This document shows, piece after piece, positions 34,556 to 42,966 of a stretch of 64,000 nt of DNA. The notes under the pieces are model-generated. The model worked only from the letters and a program-made list of their open reading frames with translations. It was not told the origin of the DNA and ran no database searches. Every line of letters begins with the position of its first letter. Position 1 is the first letter of the stretch. This DNA is from Paraburkholderia ultramafica (GTDB taxonomy: Bacteria > Pseudomonadota > Gammaproteobacteria > Burkholderiales > Burkholderiaceae): positions 248,001-312,000 of the forward strand of contig NZ_CADIKK010000002.1 in assembly GCF_902859915.1 (NCBI RefSeq), written 5' to 3'. A program made the position numbers and the translations under genes.

Positions 34556-35827
34556 TCAGATCGAGTAGATCGGCTGCCCTTTGCCGTCGACAAGGTGAAT
34601 CGCAGCCCATTCCTGCGGCTTCTGATCACGTGGCAGCAAGGCGCCTGCTGCCCGCACGCGCTGCTGATCGGCGTCGATCGCGGGCGGATCGGAATCCGGG
34701 AGCAGCGCCGTCGCTGCCTCGTACAGCATGCGACGCGCCATCACGATCGCACGGTCGGTCGGCAACAGCTTTTCCTTGCTGTGGTCCTGGATCGGCCCCA
34801 TGCTTTCCTGCAGCGAAGCATCCTGCATGGCAAAGCCGAATACGCCCGAATAAGCCCGCTTGTCCTTCTGTGCCTGGCGGTCGATGAGGTAATCGTTGTC
34901 CTTGTTGGCCCGTGGCCGGAACGTGCCCGGCTCGTATTCGCAGTGGATCCCCTTGCCCGCCTCCAGGTCGGTCAACTCCTGCTCGTTCAACGGACGGTCG
35001 GGACGGAAGTTGATGCTCCAGGCCCAGCAGTTGTTGTCGTCGATCGGTACCCACACGTGGCCCGCCAGCGAATGGCCGCCGAATGGCGGGATCAGCGTGT
35101 ACCACGGAAACAGCCACTGCGTCACACGCCAGTAGTACGAATCCGGTTCGCCATTGCGGCGGCCGAAGAGCGTCAGGCCAAACTGCGTCTTCTCGATTTC
35201 GAAGATCACATTGCCGTCCGCCTTGATGTAGTCGAGCGCCTTGGTGCCCTGATGCATGGGGTCTTCGTCGACTTCATAGCGATGTACATACGATACGTGG
35301 CTCGTATCGATCCCGCCTTCCATCGCCTGCAGATAGTTCGATTCCTGGAGTCGCTTGGAAACGAACACATGGCTTGCGGGGAGATTGCACCACTCGAGAT
35401 CGGGCGGAGCCGGCTGGCGGTCCTTCGGTCCCATGTAGGCCCAGACGATTCCAGCGCGCTCGATGCACGGATACGCCGTGATGCCCATGTGCTTGCACGC
35501 CTGAGGCGCGGACGGCACGTCGACACAGTTGCCGTCGCGATCGAATTTCAGGCCGTGATACGCGCAACGGATGCCGTTTTCCTCGTTGCGACCGAAATAC
35601 AGCGACACGCCGCGATGCGAGCAAAACTCGTCGATCACGGCCGGGTTGCCTTCTGAGTCACGAAACGCCAGCAGTTTCTCGCCGAGAATCTGCACCCGCA
35701 CCGGCGGGCAGTCCGGATCGGCAATCTCGCCCGTTAAAAGCACCGGCACCCAGTAACGACGCATGAGATTGCCCATTGCGGTGCCCGGGCCTGTGCGCAC
35801 CAGGGTTTCTGACATGTTCCTGTCCAT
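34556..35827 (-). CDS. Rieske non-heme iron oxygenase, phthalate-dioxygenase-like alpha subunit
   Basis: The first ATG (35827) has GGAGGAAAG upstream. The 423-residue protein has a Rieske domain with Cys69-x-His71 and Cys88-xx-His91, seen as FCSHRGVSLYFG and IRCAYHGLKFD. The catalytic domain shows mononuclear iron ligands Asp174, His177 and His182 in GGIDTSHVSYVHR. It resembles phthalate 4,5-dioxygenase and related one-component-terminal oxygenases, which lack a beta subunit; none is encoded here. These enzymes hydroxylate or demethylate aromatic acids. The true substrate is unknown. It is the first gene of a five-gene unit under a divergent IclR regulator. Confidence 0.9.
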   Translation of the reverse strand: MDRNMSETLVRTGPGTAMGNLMRRYWVPVLLTGEIADPDCPPVRVQILGEKLLAFRDSEGNPAVIDEFCSHRGVSLYFGRNEENGIRCAYHGLKFDRDGNCVDVPSAPQACKHMGITAYPCIERAGIVWAYMGPKDRQPAPPDLEWCNLPASHVFVSKRLQESNYLQAMEGGIDTSHVSYVHRYEVDEDPMHQGTKALDYIKADGNVIFEIEKTQFGLTLFGRRNGEPDSYYWRVTQWLFPWYTLIPPFGGHSLAGHVWVPIDDNNCWAWSINFRPDRPLNEQELTDLEAGKGIHCEYEPGTFRPRANKDNDYLIDRQAQKDKRAYSGVFGFAMQDASLQESMGPIQDHSKEKLLPTDRAIVMARRMLYEAATALLPDSDPPAIDADQQRVRAAGALLPRDQKPQEWAAIHLVDGKGQPIYSI

Positions 35828-35977
35828 TCTTTCCTCCGAATCAGGTTTGCGTGTTGTCCGCTGTGTGAGAATTAAATTTCATTGTACGGACAGTTTAATC
35901 TGAGTCAAGCACTCAGCACCCAGGAGTTTCACTACAATGCGAAATCAGCTAGGGCCAGAAAGAACAGGAAATTTCAG
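35828..35977. promoter_or_regulatory. Divergent promoter region of the Rieske unit and its IclR regulator
   Basis: This 150-base AT-rich gap lies between the two divergent genes. The stretch TTAAATTTCATTGTACGG (about 35872-35888) with ACAGTTTAATCTGAG after it has imperfect dyad character. This is the expected place for an IclR-type operator, overlapping both promoters. No exact motif can be assigned. Confidence 0.45.
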
Positions 35978-36766
35978 ATGGAAGAGAAAAAATCGCATGA
36001 AAGTGTGCGTGCAGTCGAGAGAGCGCTGGAAATTCTTCTGGCGTTCCGGCCTGGCGACGACGAACTGTCAGCGGCCGAACTGCTTACCCGCGTGGATTTG
36101 AGCCGACCGACGTTGTACCGGCTGCTCAATACGCTCGAGCAGCAGGGATTTCTCGTCTCCTCTGGGGAGCCGCAGCGTTTTCGCCTCGGGAGTGCCGTCG
36201 CACATCTGGCGCATGTCTGGATCACGGGTCAAAGCGTCGCCGAGCTTGCGCAGCCTATGCTGCGAAAACTGTGGGAAGCGACTGCGGAAACGGTGGCCCT
36301 GTTCGTGCCTGACGGCGTGTATCGCCTGTGTGTCGCGGAGATCCAAAGTGCGCAGCCGCTGAGTTTCCGGCGGGGTGTCGGTTACCGCGAAAAGCTCGTG
36401 CTCGGAGCGAGTGGCCGGTCGATCCTTTCCCAGATGCGGCTTTCCGCCGAAGAACTAGGCCGCTACATCTCCGATTCGAAACCGGACGTCGCGCGCCTGC
36501 TCACCGAGCTGGAAACGATTCGCACACAGGGCTTTGCAACAAGCCGCCATGAATTGATCGAAGGTGCCGTGGCGGTCGCCGCACCGTTCTTCAATGGGGC
36601 AGATCAGGTAGCCGGTTCAATCTGCATATTCGGCCCGAGCGTGCGCGTCACTGATGAGCGGGTCGTGCTGTTTGCCGAGCTGCTCAGACATGAAGCAGGG
36701 AACCTGTCGCGAGCCTTGGGGCAGCAGGCGAGGCAGGTGCTCGATAAGGCAGGTTCCCGTTCATAA
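35978..36766 (+). CDS. IclR-family transcription regulator
   Basis: I chose the ATG at 35978 (AGGAAA upstream). It gives a 262-residue protein with a winged helix (SVRAVERALEILLAF, ELLTRVDLSRPTLYRLLNTL) and the IclR effector domain (YREKLVLGASGRSILSQM, GFATSRHELIEGAVAVAAPF). An in-frame extension to 35882 would cover the promoter. The divergent layout with the Rieske/SDR/reductase/MFS/porin unit makes it the natural regulator, probably sensing an aromatic acid or its product. Confidence 0.87.
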   Translation: MEEKKSHESVRAVERALEILLAFRPGDDELSAAELLTRVDLSRPTLYRLLNTLEQQGFLVSSGEPQRFRLGSAVAHLAHVWITGQSVAELAQPMLRKLWEATAETVALFVPDGVYRLCVAEIQSAQPLSFRRGVGYREKLVLGASGRSILSQMRLSAEELGRYISDSKPDVARLLTELETIRTQGFATSRHELIEGAVAVAAPFFNGADQVAGSICIFGPSVRVTDERVVLFAELLRHEAGNLSRALGQQARQVLDKAGSRS

Positions 36767-36941
36767 GGACCGGCTGTGCGAGGTCCGGCGAGCGCTTCGA
36801 CTCACGCGTCCGTCGCTGCAAACGGAGGCGATAGTTGCCGCCCCAAAGACCTGCCGCTTGCTTGACGGGACCTCCAACGGACGCCTGTGTCGAGAATACG
36901 GATCCCGGCTTCTCCGAAGCGGACGTTGCAAGTCGACGGAC

Positions 36942-37190
36942 CAGCAGCGCATCATCGGCGCGGGGGCGAGCTACGACTTCGGCATCGTCAACGTGCTCGC
37001 GAGTTATACGAACGTGCTGTTCAACTACCCGGATTCGTCGGGGCTCAGGCTGCAAAACGGGGAACCAGGCGGTTATAAGCGCTTTACGCCTGCGTGGCTC
37101 GTGGGTGTGTCGTATGTATACACGGCCGGCGATTACTCCGTTTTCGACGAGATCACGCCCGACTACCGCAACCGCGAGACTGCCTGTTGA
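36942..37190 (+). pseudogene. Internal fragment of an OmpC-like porin
   Basis: About 80 residues match porin barrel strands: RIIGAGASYDFGIVNVLASY, TNVLFNYPDSSGLRLQNGE and TPAWLVGVSYVYTAGDYS. There is no signal peptide, and the C-terminal strand with its Phe is absent; the frame ends after RNRETAC. The DNA between the IclR gene and this fragment (36767-36941) holds nothing recognisable. It is debris at the right border of the Rieske cluster. Confidence 0.65.
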
Positions 37191-37234
37191 GCGGAGAACC
37201 GGGCGCTGCCGTGCTCCACGTCTCAAGGAGCGAA

Positions 37235-38002
37235 TCAAAAAACGCAGCAGCGCCCAATTGCCTGCCACGCGCCCGTCTTCAGCAATACCGGATCGTTGCG
37301 GTACAGCTCGGGAAACATTCGCTTCAGTCCGCTCACTTTCGGCAGATCGTTAATGGCGATATACGGGTAGTCGGGATGAAGGGCGAGGAAGTTCTGGTGA
37401 TAGTTTTCCGCTGGATAGAAGCCCTTGAAGTCCTCCACCCGCGTGACGATCGGCCCGGAAAACACATGCGCCTTGTCGAGCTGCGCGATGTATGACGTCG
37501 CGACGCTGCGCTGCTGCGCATTGGCAGGGAAAATCGCCGAGCGGTATTGCGTACCGTGGTCGGGGCCCTGATAGTTCAACTCGGTGGGGTCGTGCGCGAC
37601 CGAGAAGAAAATCTGCAACAGACGTCCGTAGGTAATCTGCGTCGGGTCATAGGTGATCTGCACCGACTCCGCGTGTCCGGTATCGCCGTCGCTGACGGTT
37701 TCATATTGCGCGGTGCTCGCCGCGCCGCCCGCATAGCCCGCGGCGACCTGCTTCACGCCCCGCACATGTTCGAATACGCCTTGCACACCCCAGAAGCAGC
37801 CGCCCGCCAGCACCGCGGTTTCGCTATGCGTTGCGCCGACCTGCTCGTCCTGAACGGGCGGTGGAATCTTCGTCGCCGCTTCGGCTGAATTCGCGAAGCG
37901 CTGCGCGGCCAGCACGCTCGCCGCAATCGCGATACAACCGGCGACTCGGGCGATGGTCGAGCGCTTGCGCAACGAAGCTTTGATGACAGATGTCGTGTTC
38001 AT
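37235..38002 (-). CDS. msrA: Exported peptide-methionine (S)-S-oxide reductase
   Basis: The 255-residue protein starts with a basic region and a membrane/signal helix (ARVAGCIAIAASVLAAQRFA). The MsrA domain follows with the active-site motif AVLAGGCFWGVQGVFEHVRG, the HAESVQITYDP strand and the YHQNFLALHP segment. It ends in GRCCVF; the C-terminal Cys residues can resolve the active-site disulfide. It reduces the S-form of oxidised methionine in proteins outside the cytoplasm. It is third in a unit with msrB and a DipZ-like thiol carrier, which can supply electrons across the membrane. Confidence 0.9.
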   Translation of the reverse strand: MNTTSVIKASLRKRSTIARVAGCIAIAASVLAAQRFANSAEAATKIPPPVQDEQVGATHSETAVLAGGCFWGVQGVFEHVRGVKQVAAGYAGGAASTAQYETVSDGDTGHAESVQITYDPTQITYGRLLQIFFSVAHDPTELNYQGPDHGTQYRSAIFPANAQQRSVATSYIAQLDKAHVFSGPIVTRVEDFKGFYPAENYHQNFLALHPDYPYIAINDLPKVSGLKRMFPELYRNDPVLLKTGAWQAIGRCCVF

Positions 38003-38059
38003 GATGCGAGTCCCTCAAATGGTCATGAATGGTCGTCGATTGATGCGGTGCGGTTTGGA

Positions 38060-39931
38060 TCAGCCGAACGTAAATGCGTAGGCCTGCACGCCCGGATCCA
38101 GAAACTCGATCGAGAACGTGTGGTCCGCGACGTCGCCCGGTTGCCGCACGAGCTGGTAAAGGCGTTGTTCAGTCACCGTGCCGCTGCCGTCGGCGGCGCT
38201 ATCGGCGCCATGGGCCGCGCCGGGCGCCGCGCCATCCACGCTCACGCGAAAGCGCACCGGCTTGCCGTCCTGGCCCGGGCCGAGCACCAGGTGCAGATCG
38301 CGCGCATGAAAGCGATAGACGATGCGCCCGTTCGCCGCCGCGAGACTCGCCTGCTCGGCGCCGACCTTCCATGCGCCGGCCAGCCCCCAATCGTTGACGG
38401 CGGGCTGTGACGGCGCCGTATAGGTATGCACCTTGTCCTGCGCCGCGCCACCGGGCGACGCGAAGTTCTCCGCGCGTTGATAGCCGACGTAGGTTTCCTG
38501 CGACTGCAGATCGGCGTTGTCGGCGGCGGCCTGCACGCCTTGCGCGCTGGTGCCGGCGATGCCGAGCGCGACCTTCGTCGCATTCGCATGACCCGCCTCG
38601 GCGAGCAGTTGCTGGATCACCTTTTCCGACTCCGCGTAGTCGCCTTCACCGAAATGGTGGTAGCGGATCTGACCTTGTGCGTCGACGAAATAATGTGCCG
38701 GCCAGTACTGGTTGCCCAGCGCGCGCCAGATCGCGTAGTTGTTGTCGATCGCCACCGGATAGTCGACACCGAGGTCGTGGGTCGCCTTCTTCACGTTGTC
38801 GATATTGCGCTCGAACGCGAACTCCGGCGCGTGCACGCCGATCACGACGAGCCCCTGGTCCTTGTACTTCTGCGCCCATGCTTTGACATACGGCAGCGAC
38901 CGCAGGCAGTTGATGCACGAGTAAGTCCAGAAATCGACCAGCACGACCTTGCCGCGCAAGTCCTGAGTAGTCAGCGGCGGCGAATTCAGCCACTGGACGG
39001 CGCCGTTCAGCGACGGCAGCACGCCTTCGACGGGCAACGGCGCAGCGTCGCCGGAAGTGGCGTGCGTCGCGCGCATCATCGAACCGGATGCGTCGGCGGT
39101 GGTGGCACTCGCGTTTGCATTGGCGTCGGCAGCGGGGATGGCCGGCGCGTTGCCGCTCATCATCGCGCCGTCGTTGTCCGCCGCAGCCTGCTTCGCTGGC
39201 TTCGCGTTGGGCGAGAGCCGGTCGACCAGTTTCTGTTCGAGACCGCCGGTGGCGACCGTCGACACCCGCGCCAGCACGCCGGTGTCGAGACCGAGCGAGA
39301 TCGCCACGACGCCAAGCAGCATCGCCGCGCCGATCCCGCGGCGGATCCATTCGCCCGCGCCCAGCGAACGCTTCATCGCCGTGAACACGCGGCCGCCGAT
39401 CAACAGTGCCACCGCGAGTGAGGTCGCAGCGCCGGCCGCATAGGCCGCCAGCAACAGCGTCGTGCCGACGCTCGCGCCGCGCAGCGCGGCGCCGGTCAGC
39501 ACCAGCCCGAGAATCGGACCAGCGCACGGCGCCCACAGCAAGCCGGTCGCGATGCCGAGGAGAAACGACGAACCCGCGCGAACCTGCTGGCCGTCGGCCT
39601 GCGCGAAGTTCGACAGACGATTGCCGGCGCTGACGAACGGGCGCATCAGATGATCGGCGAAACGCGGCAGCAGCAGCGTCAGGCCGAACACGGCGAGCAA
39701 CGCGATGGCGAGCCAGCGGCCATACTGATTGGCCTGCGTGACCCAGCCGCCGCCGACGGCGGCGAGCGTCGCGACGAGCGCGAACGTGAGCGCCATGCCG
39801 GCGAGCAAGGGCAGGCCGCTGCGGACGAACGGCTGATCGGCGCGCGCGAACACGAAGGGCAGCACCGGCAGAATGCACGGGCTGAGGATCGTGAGGGCGC
39901 CGCCGAGATAGGCGAGAACGATGAGTAGCAT
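38060..39931 (-). CDS. dipZ: DipZ-like membrane thiol-disulfide protein (CcdA domain plus periplasmic thioredoxin-like domain)
   Basis: The 623-residue protein has three parts. Residues 1-250 are a DsbD/CcdA-type membrane domain with about six helices and Cys residues at LSPCILPVLPF and LLWAPCAGPILG. After a linker, residues near 335-470 form a thioredoxin/TlpA domain with the active site VDFWTYSCINCLRSLPYV (CxxC). The last 150 residues form a beta-rich C-terminal domain found in DipZ proteins. It should carry reducing power from cytoplasmic thioredoxin to the periplasm. Flanking exported MsrA and MsrB are the obvious clients. Confidence 0.88.
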   Translation of the reverse strand: MLLIVLAYLGGALTILSPCILPVLPFVFARADQPFVRSGLPLLAGMALTFALVATLAAVGGGWVTQANQYGRWLAIALLAVFGLTLLLPRFADHLMRPFVSAGNRLSNFAQADGQQVRAGSSFLLGIATGLLWAPCAGPILGLVLTGAALRGASVGTTLLLAAYAAGAATSLAVALLIGGRVFTAMKRSLGAGEWIRRGIGAAMLLGVVAISLGLDTGVLARVSTVATGGLEQKLVDRLSPNAKPAKQAAADNDGAMMSGNAPAIPAADANANASATTADASGSMMRATHATSGDAAPLPVEGVLPSLNGAVQWLNSPPLTTQDLRGKVVLVDFWTYSCINCLRSLPYVKAWAQKYKDQGLVVIGVHAPEFAFERNIDNVKKATHDLGVDYPVAIDNNYAIWRALGNQYWPAHYFVDAQGQIRYHHFGEGDYAESEKVIQQLLAEAGHANATKVALGIAGTSAQGVQAAADNADLQSQETYVGYQRAENFASPGGAAQDKVHTYTAPSQPAVNDWGLAGAWKVGAEQASLAAANGRIVYRFHARDLHLVLGPGQDGKPVRFRVSVDGAAPGAAHGADSAADGSGTVTEQRLYQLVRQPGDVADHTFSIEFLDPGVQAYAFTFG

Positions 39932-39978
39932 GGCGGTTCCAGGCGTGGATGTGGGTCGTTCAGCGGGAGCGCGCCGGC

Positions 39979-40491
39979 TCAGGCGGCAGCCGGCGTAAAG
40001 ATCATTGCGACGCCGTTCATGCAGTAACGCAGGCCGGTCGGTTGCGGGCCGTCGTCGAACACGTGGCCGAGATGGCCGCCGCAGCGCCGGCAATGCACCT
40101 CCGTGCGCGACACGCCGAACGAGCGGTCTTCGCGGGTTGCCACGGCATGATCGAGCGGCGCCCAGAAACTCGGCCAGCCAGTGTGGCTGTCGAACTTCGT
40201 GCGCGACGCGAACAGGTCGAGCCGGCAGCCCGCGCAGCCGAACACGCCGGCGCGATGCTCGTCGTTCAGCGGACTGCTGTACGGCCGCTCCGTGCCTTCA
40301 TGACGAAGTACGGCATACTGGGCCGGCGTCAGCGACTCGCGCCATTGCGCGTCCGTGCGGGTGACTTCGAAGTTGTCGTTAGGCTTGCCGGCCTCCACCG
40401 GCGCGGCGGCGAGCGGCCGCCAGCGGCTTGCGGCGGCCAGCGCGGCGAGCGCCGCCGCGCCTGAAAAAAGGAAGCGCCTTCTGCATTGCAT
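39979..40491 (-). CDS. msrB: Exported peptide-methionine (R)-S-oxide reductase
   Basis: The start at 40491 (AAGGAG upstream) gives a 170-residue protein. It opens with a twin-Arg-like signal, MQCRRRFLFSGAAALAALAA, then the MsrB domain. Zinc-binding pairs are seen as FGCAGCRLD and HCRRCGGHLG, and the catalytic Cys is in LRYCMNGVAMIF. It repairs the R-form of oxidised methionine, complementary to MsrA. It is first gene of the msrB-dipZ-msrA unit and divergent from a two-component system that may control it. Confidence 0.9.
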   Translation of the reverse strand: MQCRRRFLFSGAAALAALAAASRWRPLAAAPVEAGKPNDNFEVTRTDAQWRESLTPAQYAVLRHEGTERPYSSPLNDEHRAGVFGCAGCRLDLFASRTKFDSHTGWPSFWAPLDHAVATREDRSFGVSRTEVHCRRCGGHLGHVFDDGPQPTGLRYCMNGVAMIFTPAAA

Positions 40492-40701
40492 GATGAGCTC
40501 CTTGCTGCGAGGTTGTGCGCGGTTGCTAAAAGTGGCCTCATCGTAGGGCGTGCCCGGTGTCGAAGTCCTCACGAAAAGTTAAATTAAATGTGATAACTCG
40601 CCGCCCGAAAATTTTGCACAATGACGCCACGGCCCGCGTCGGTTGAAGGGTTCTTGAGCCAACGCGCCGAACCACGTTCCGCCACGCACCCAAAGCCCTC
40701 C

Positions 40702-41448
40702 ATGGACCATCCGAAGCGCATCCTGATCGTCGAAGACGACGTCGACATCGCCAACGTACTGAGCCTTCATCTGCGTGATGAACGTTATGAAGTCGTGCAC
40801 AGCGCCGACGGCAACGAAGGGCTGCGTCTGCTGGAGCAGGGCGGCTGGGACGCGCTGATTCTCGACCTGATGCTGCCCGGCGTCGACGGTCTGGAAATCT
40901 GCCGGCGCGCGCGGGCGATGACGCGTTATACGCCGATCATCATCACCAGCGCGCGTTCGAGCGAAGTGCACCGGATTCTCGGCCTCGAACTGGGCGCCGA
41001 CGACTACCTGGCCAAGCCGTTCTCCGTGCTCGAACTGGTGGCGCGCGTGAAGGCGCTGCTGCGGCGCGTCGAAGCGCTGGCGAAGGACTCGCGCATCGAC
41101 GCGGGCAGCCTGCAGATCGCCGGGCTGACGATCGATCCGCTGACGCGCGAGGCCGCCGTCGACGGTGCGCCGATCGAACTGACGCCGCGTGAATTCGACC
41201 TGCTGTATTTCTTCGCGCAACACCCCGGCAAGGTGTTCTCGCGGATGGACCTGCTCAACGCCGTGTGGGGCTATCAGCACGAGGGCTACGAGCACACCGT
41301 CAACACCCATATCAACCGGCTGCGCGCAAAAATCGAGGCCGATCCGGCCCAGCCCGAGCGCATCCTCACCGTCTGGGGACGCGGCTACAAGCTGGCCGTG
41401 GCCGGCGACGCGCCGACGCCGGCCGGCACTCACAAGGACGCGCCGTGA
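40702..41448 (+). CDS. OmpR-type response regulator
   Basis: The ATG at 40702 gives 248 residues with a receiver domain (ILIVEDDVDIANV, phosphoacceptor Asp55 in LILDLMLPGVDG, Lys in YLAKPFSVLEL). A winged-helix DNA-binding domain follows (LTPREFDLLYFFAQHPGKVF, then TVNTHINRLRAKIE and VWGRGYKL). It is coupled to the kinase gene by a four-base overlap. The pair is divergent from msrB, so control of periplasmic methionine sulfoxide repair is a reasonable guess. Confidence 0.9.
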   Translation: MDHPKRILIVEDDVDIANVLSLHLRDERYEVVHSADGNEGLRLLEQGGWDALILDLMLPGVDGLEICRRARAMTRYTPIIITSARSSEVHRILGLELGADDYLAKPFSVLELVARVKALLRRVEALAKDSRIDAGSLQIAGLTIDPLTREAAVDGAPIELTPREFDLLYFFAQHPGKVFSRMDLLNAVWGYQHEGYEHTVNTHINRLRAKIEADPAQPERILTVWGRGYKLAVAGDAPTPAGTHKDAP

Positions 41449-42938
41449 ATCTGACGCTGACCCAGCGGCTCTCGCTCGTCTTCTCCGTGCTGCTGCTCGC
41501 CTGTTGCGGCGCGTCGGCATGGCTGCAGATCCGTTCGAGCGATCTGCATGAGAAGGAAGTCGTGCAGAGCCTGTCGAAGAACCTCGCCGACCATATCGCG
41601 CACCGCACCACGCTGATGGATGCGAACGGCTTGCGGCCCGACGCGGTGCGCCAGCTGTTTGGCCAGTTGATGATGGTGAACCCGAGCGTCGAGGTCTATC
41701 TGCTCGACAATCAGGGGCGCATTAAGGGCGACGACGCTCCGGCGGGCCACGTCAAGCGCGAACAGGTGGATCTCGCGCCGATCCGGCGCTTTATCGCGGG
41801 CGACGCGCTGCCGATTCTCGGCGACGACCCGCGCAGCGTAGACGGCAGAAAGGTGTTCAGCGCCGCGCCGCTGCAACTGAACGGCCAGCCGCCGTCTGGT
41901 TATATCTACGTGGTCCTGCTCGGCGAAGAGCACGACGCGCTCGCCGCGCGCGTCGCCGCCAGCTCGGTGCTGCGCACCACGTTGTGGTCGATGGCGCTGG
42001 TCGCGCTGCTGGGATTGCTCGCCGGCCTGATGGCGTTCGGCCTGATCACGCGGCCGCTGCGCCGTCTCACCGACGCGATGCGCCGCTTCGACGCGGACGG
42101 CGAGCCGGATACGCAGCCGAGCGTGCCGCGCTCGGCGCCGGCCGGACAGCGCGACGAAATCGCCGTCCTCGAAGCGACGTTCGCGCAGATGGCGAACCGT
42201 ATCGGCGATCAGTGGCGCGCGTTGACGCGACAGGACCAGCAGCGGCGCGAGCTGATCGCCAATATTTCGCACGATTTGCGCACGCCGTTGACGTCGCTGC
42301 ACGGCTATCTGGAGACGCTGTCGGTGAAGGCCGACACCCTTGGCGAAACGGAGCGCTCCCGCTATCTGGCGATCGCGCTGGCGCAAAGCGTCAAAGTAGG
42401 GCGGCTCGCGCAGGCGCTCTTCGAACTGGCCCGGCTCGAACACGGCAACGTGCAGCCGGTGCTGGAGCAATTCTCGCTGGTCGATCTGGTGCAGGACGTG
42501 TTTCAGAAATTCGAGTTGCCGGCTGAGGCGCGGCACATTCGCTTGCGGGCGGGCATTCCGCGGCGTCTGCCGAACGTGTGCGCCGATCTTGGGATGATCG
42601 AGCGCGTGCTGACGAACCTGCTCGACAACGCGATTCGCCACACGCCCGCCGAAGGGGCGATCGACGTCGATCTTGCCTGCAAGGACGGCAAGGTCGAGGT
42701 GAAGGTGAGCGACACCGGCCCCGGCATTCCGGCCGCGCAACGCGAGGGTCTGTTCGAGCGTCCGTTCAGCGCGAGCGGCGCGCATCGCGGCGGCGGACTC
42801 GGCTTGCTGATCGTGCAGCGCATGCTGCAACTGCATCACAGCCAGATTCGTTTGCTCGATCGGGTGGGACCGGGTACGACATTCTGCTTCGAGCTGCCGA
42901 CGGCGGATCAATCGAGCGCCGCCGGCATCCGGCTTTGA
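41445..42938 (+). CDS. Sensor histidine kinase, partner of the OmpR-type regulator
   Basis: The GTG at 41445 overlaps the regulator stop (GTGA). The 497-residue protein has membrane helices at about residues 8-28 and 180-205, a periplasmic sensor of about 150 residues between them, a HAMP linker (ITRPLRRLTDAMRRF), the phospho-accepting His in ELIANISHDLRTPLTSLHGY, and an HATPase domain (NLLDNAIRHTPAEG, VSDTGPGIP, GGGLGLLIVQRML). The sensor region has no recognised fold. The kinase and the gabD gene converge. Confidence 0.9.
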   Translation: MNLTLTQRLSLVFSVLLLACCGASAWLQIRSSDLHEKEVVQSLSKNLADHIAHRTTLMDANGLRPDAVRQLFGQLMMVNPSVEVYLLDNQGRIKGDDAPAGHVKREQVDLAPIRRFIAGDALPILGDDPRSVDGRKVFSAAPLQLNGQPPSGYIYVVLLGEEHDALAARVAASSVLRTTLWSMALVALLGLLAGLMAFGLITRPLRRLTDAMRRFDADGEPDTQPSVPRSAPAGQRDEIAVLEATFAQMANRIGDQWRALTRQDQQRRELIANISHDLRTPLTSLHGYLETLSVKADTLGETERSRYLAIALAQSVKVGRLAQALFELARLEHGNVQPVLEQFSLVDLVQDVFQKFELPAEARHIRLRAGIPRRLPNVCADLGMIERVLTNLLDNAIRHTPAEGAIDVDLACKDGKVEVKVSDTGPGIPAAQREGLFERPFSASGAHRGGGLGLLIVQRMLQLHHSQIRLLDRVGPGTTFCFELPTADQSSAAGIRL

Positions 42939-42966
42939 CCGGCTTCGAAATAACTACGCGAGGCTG

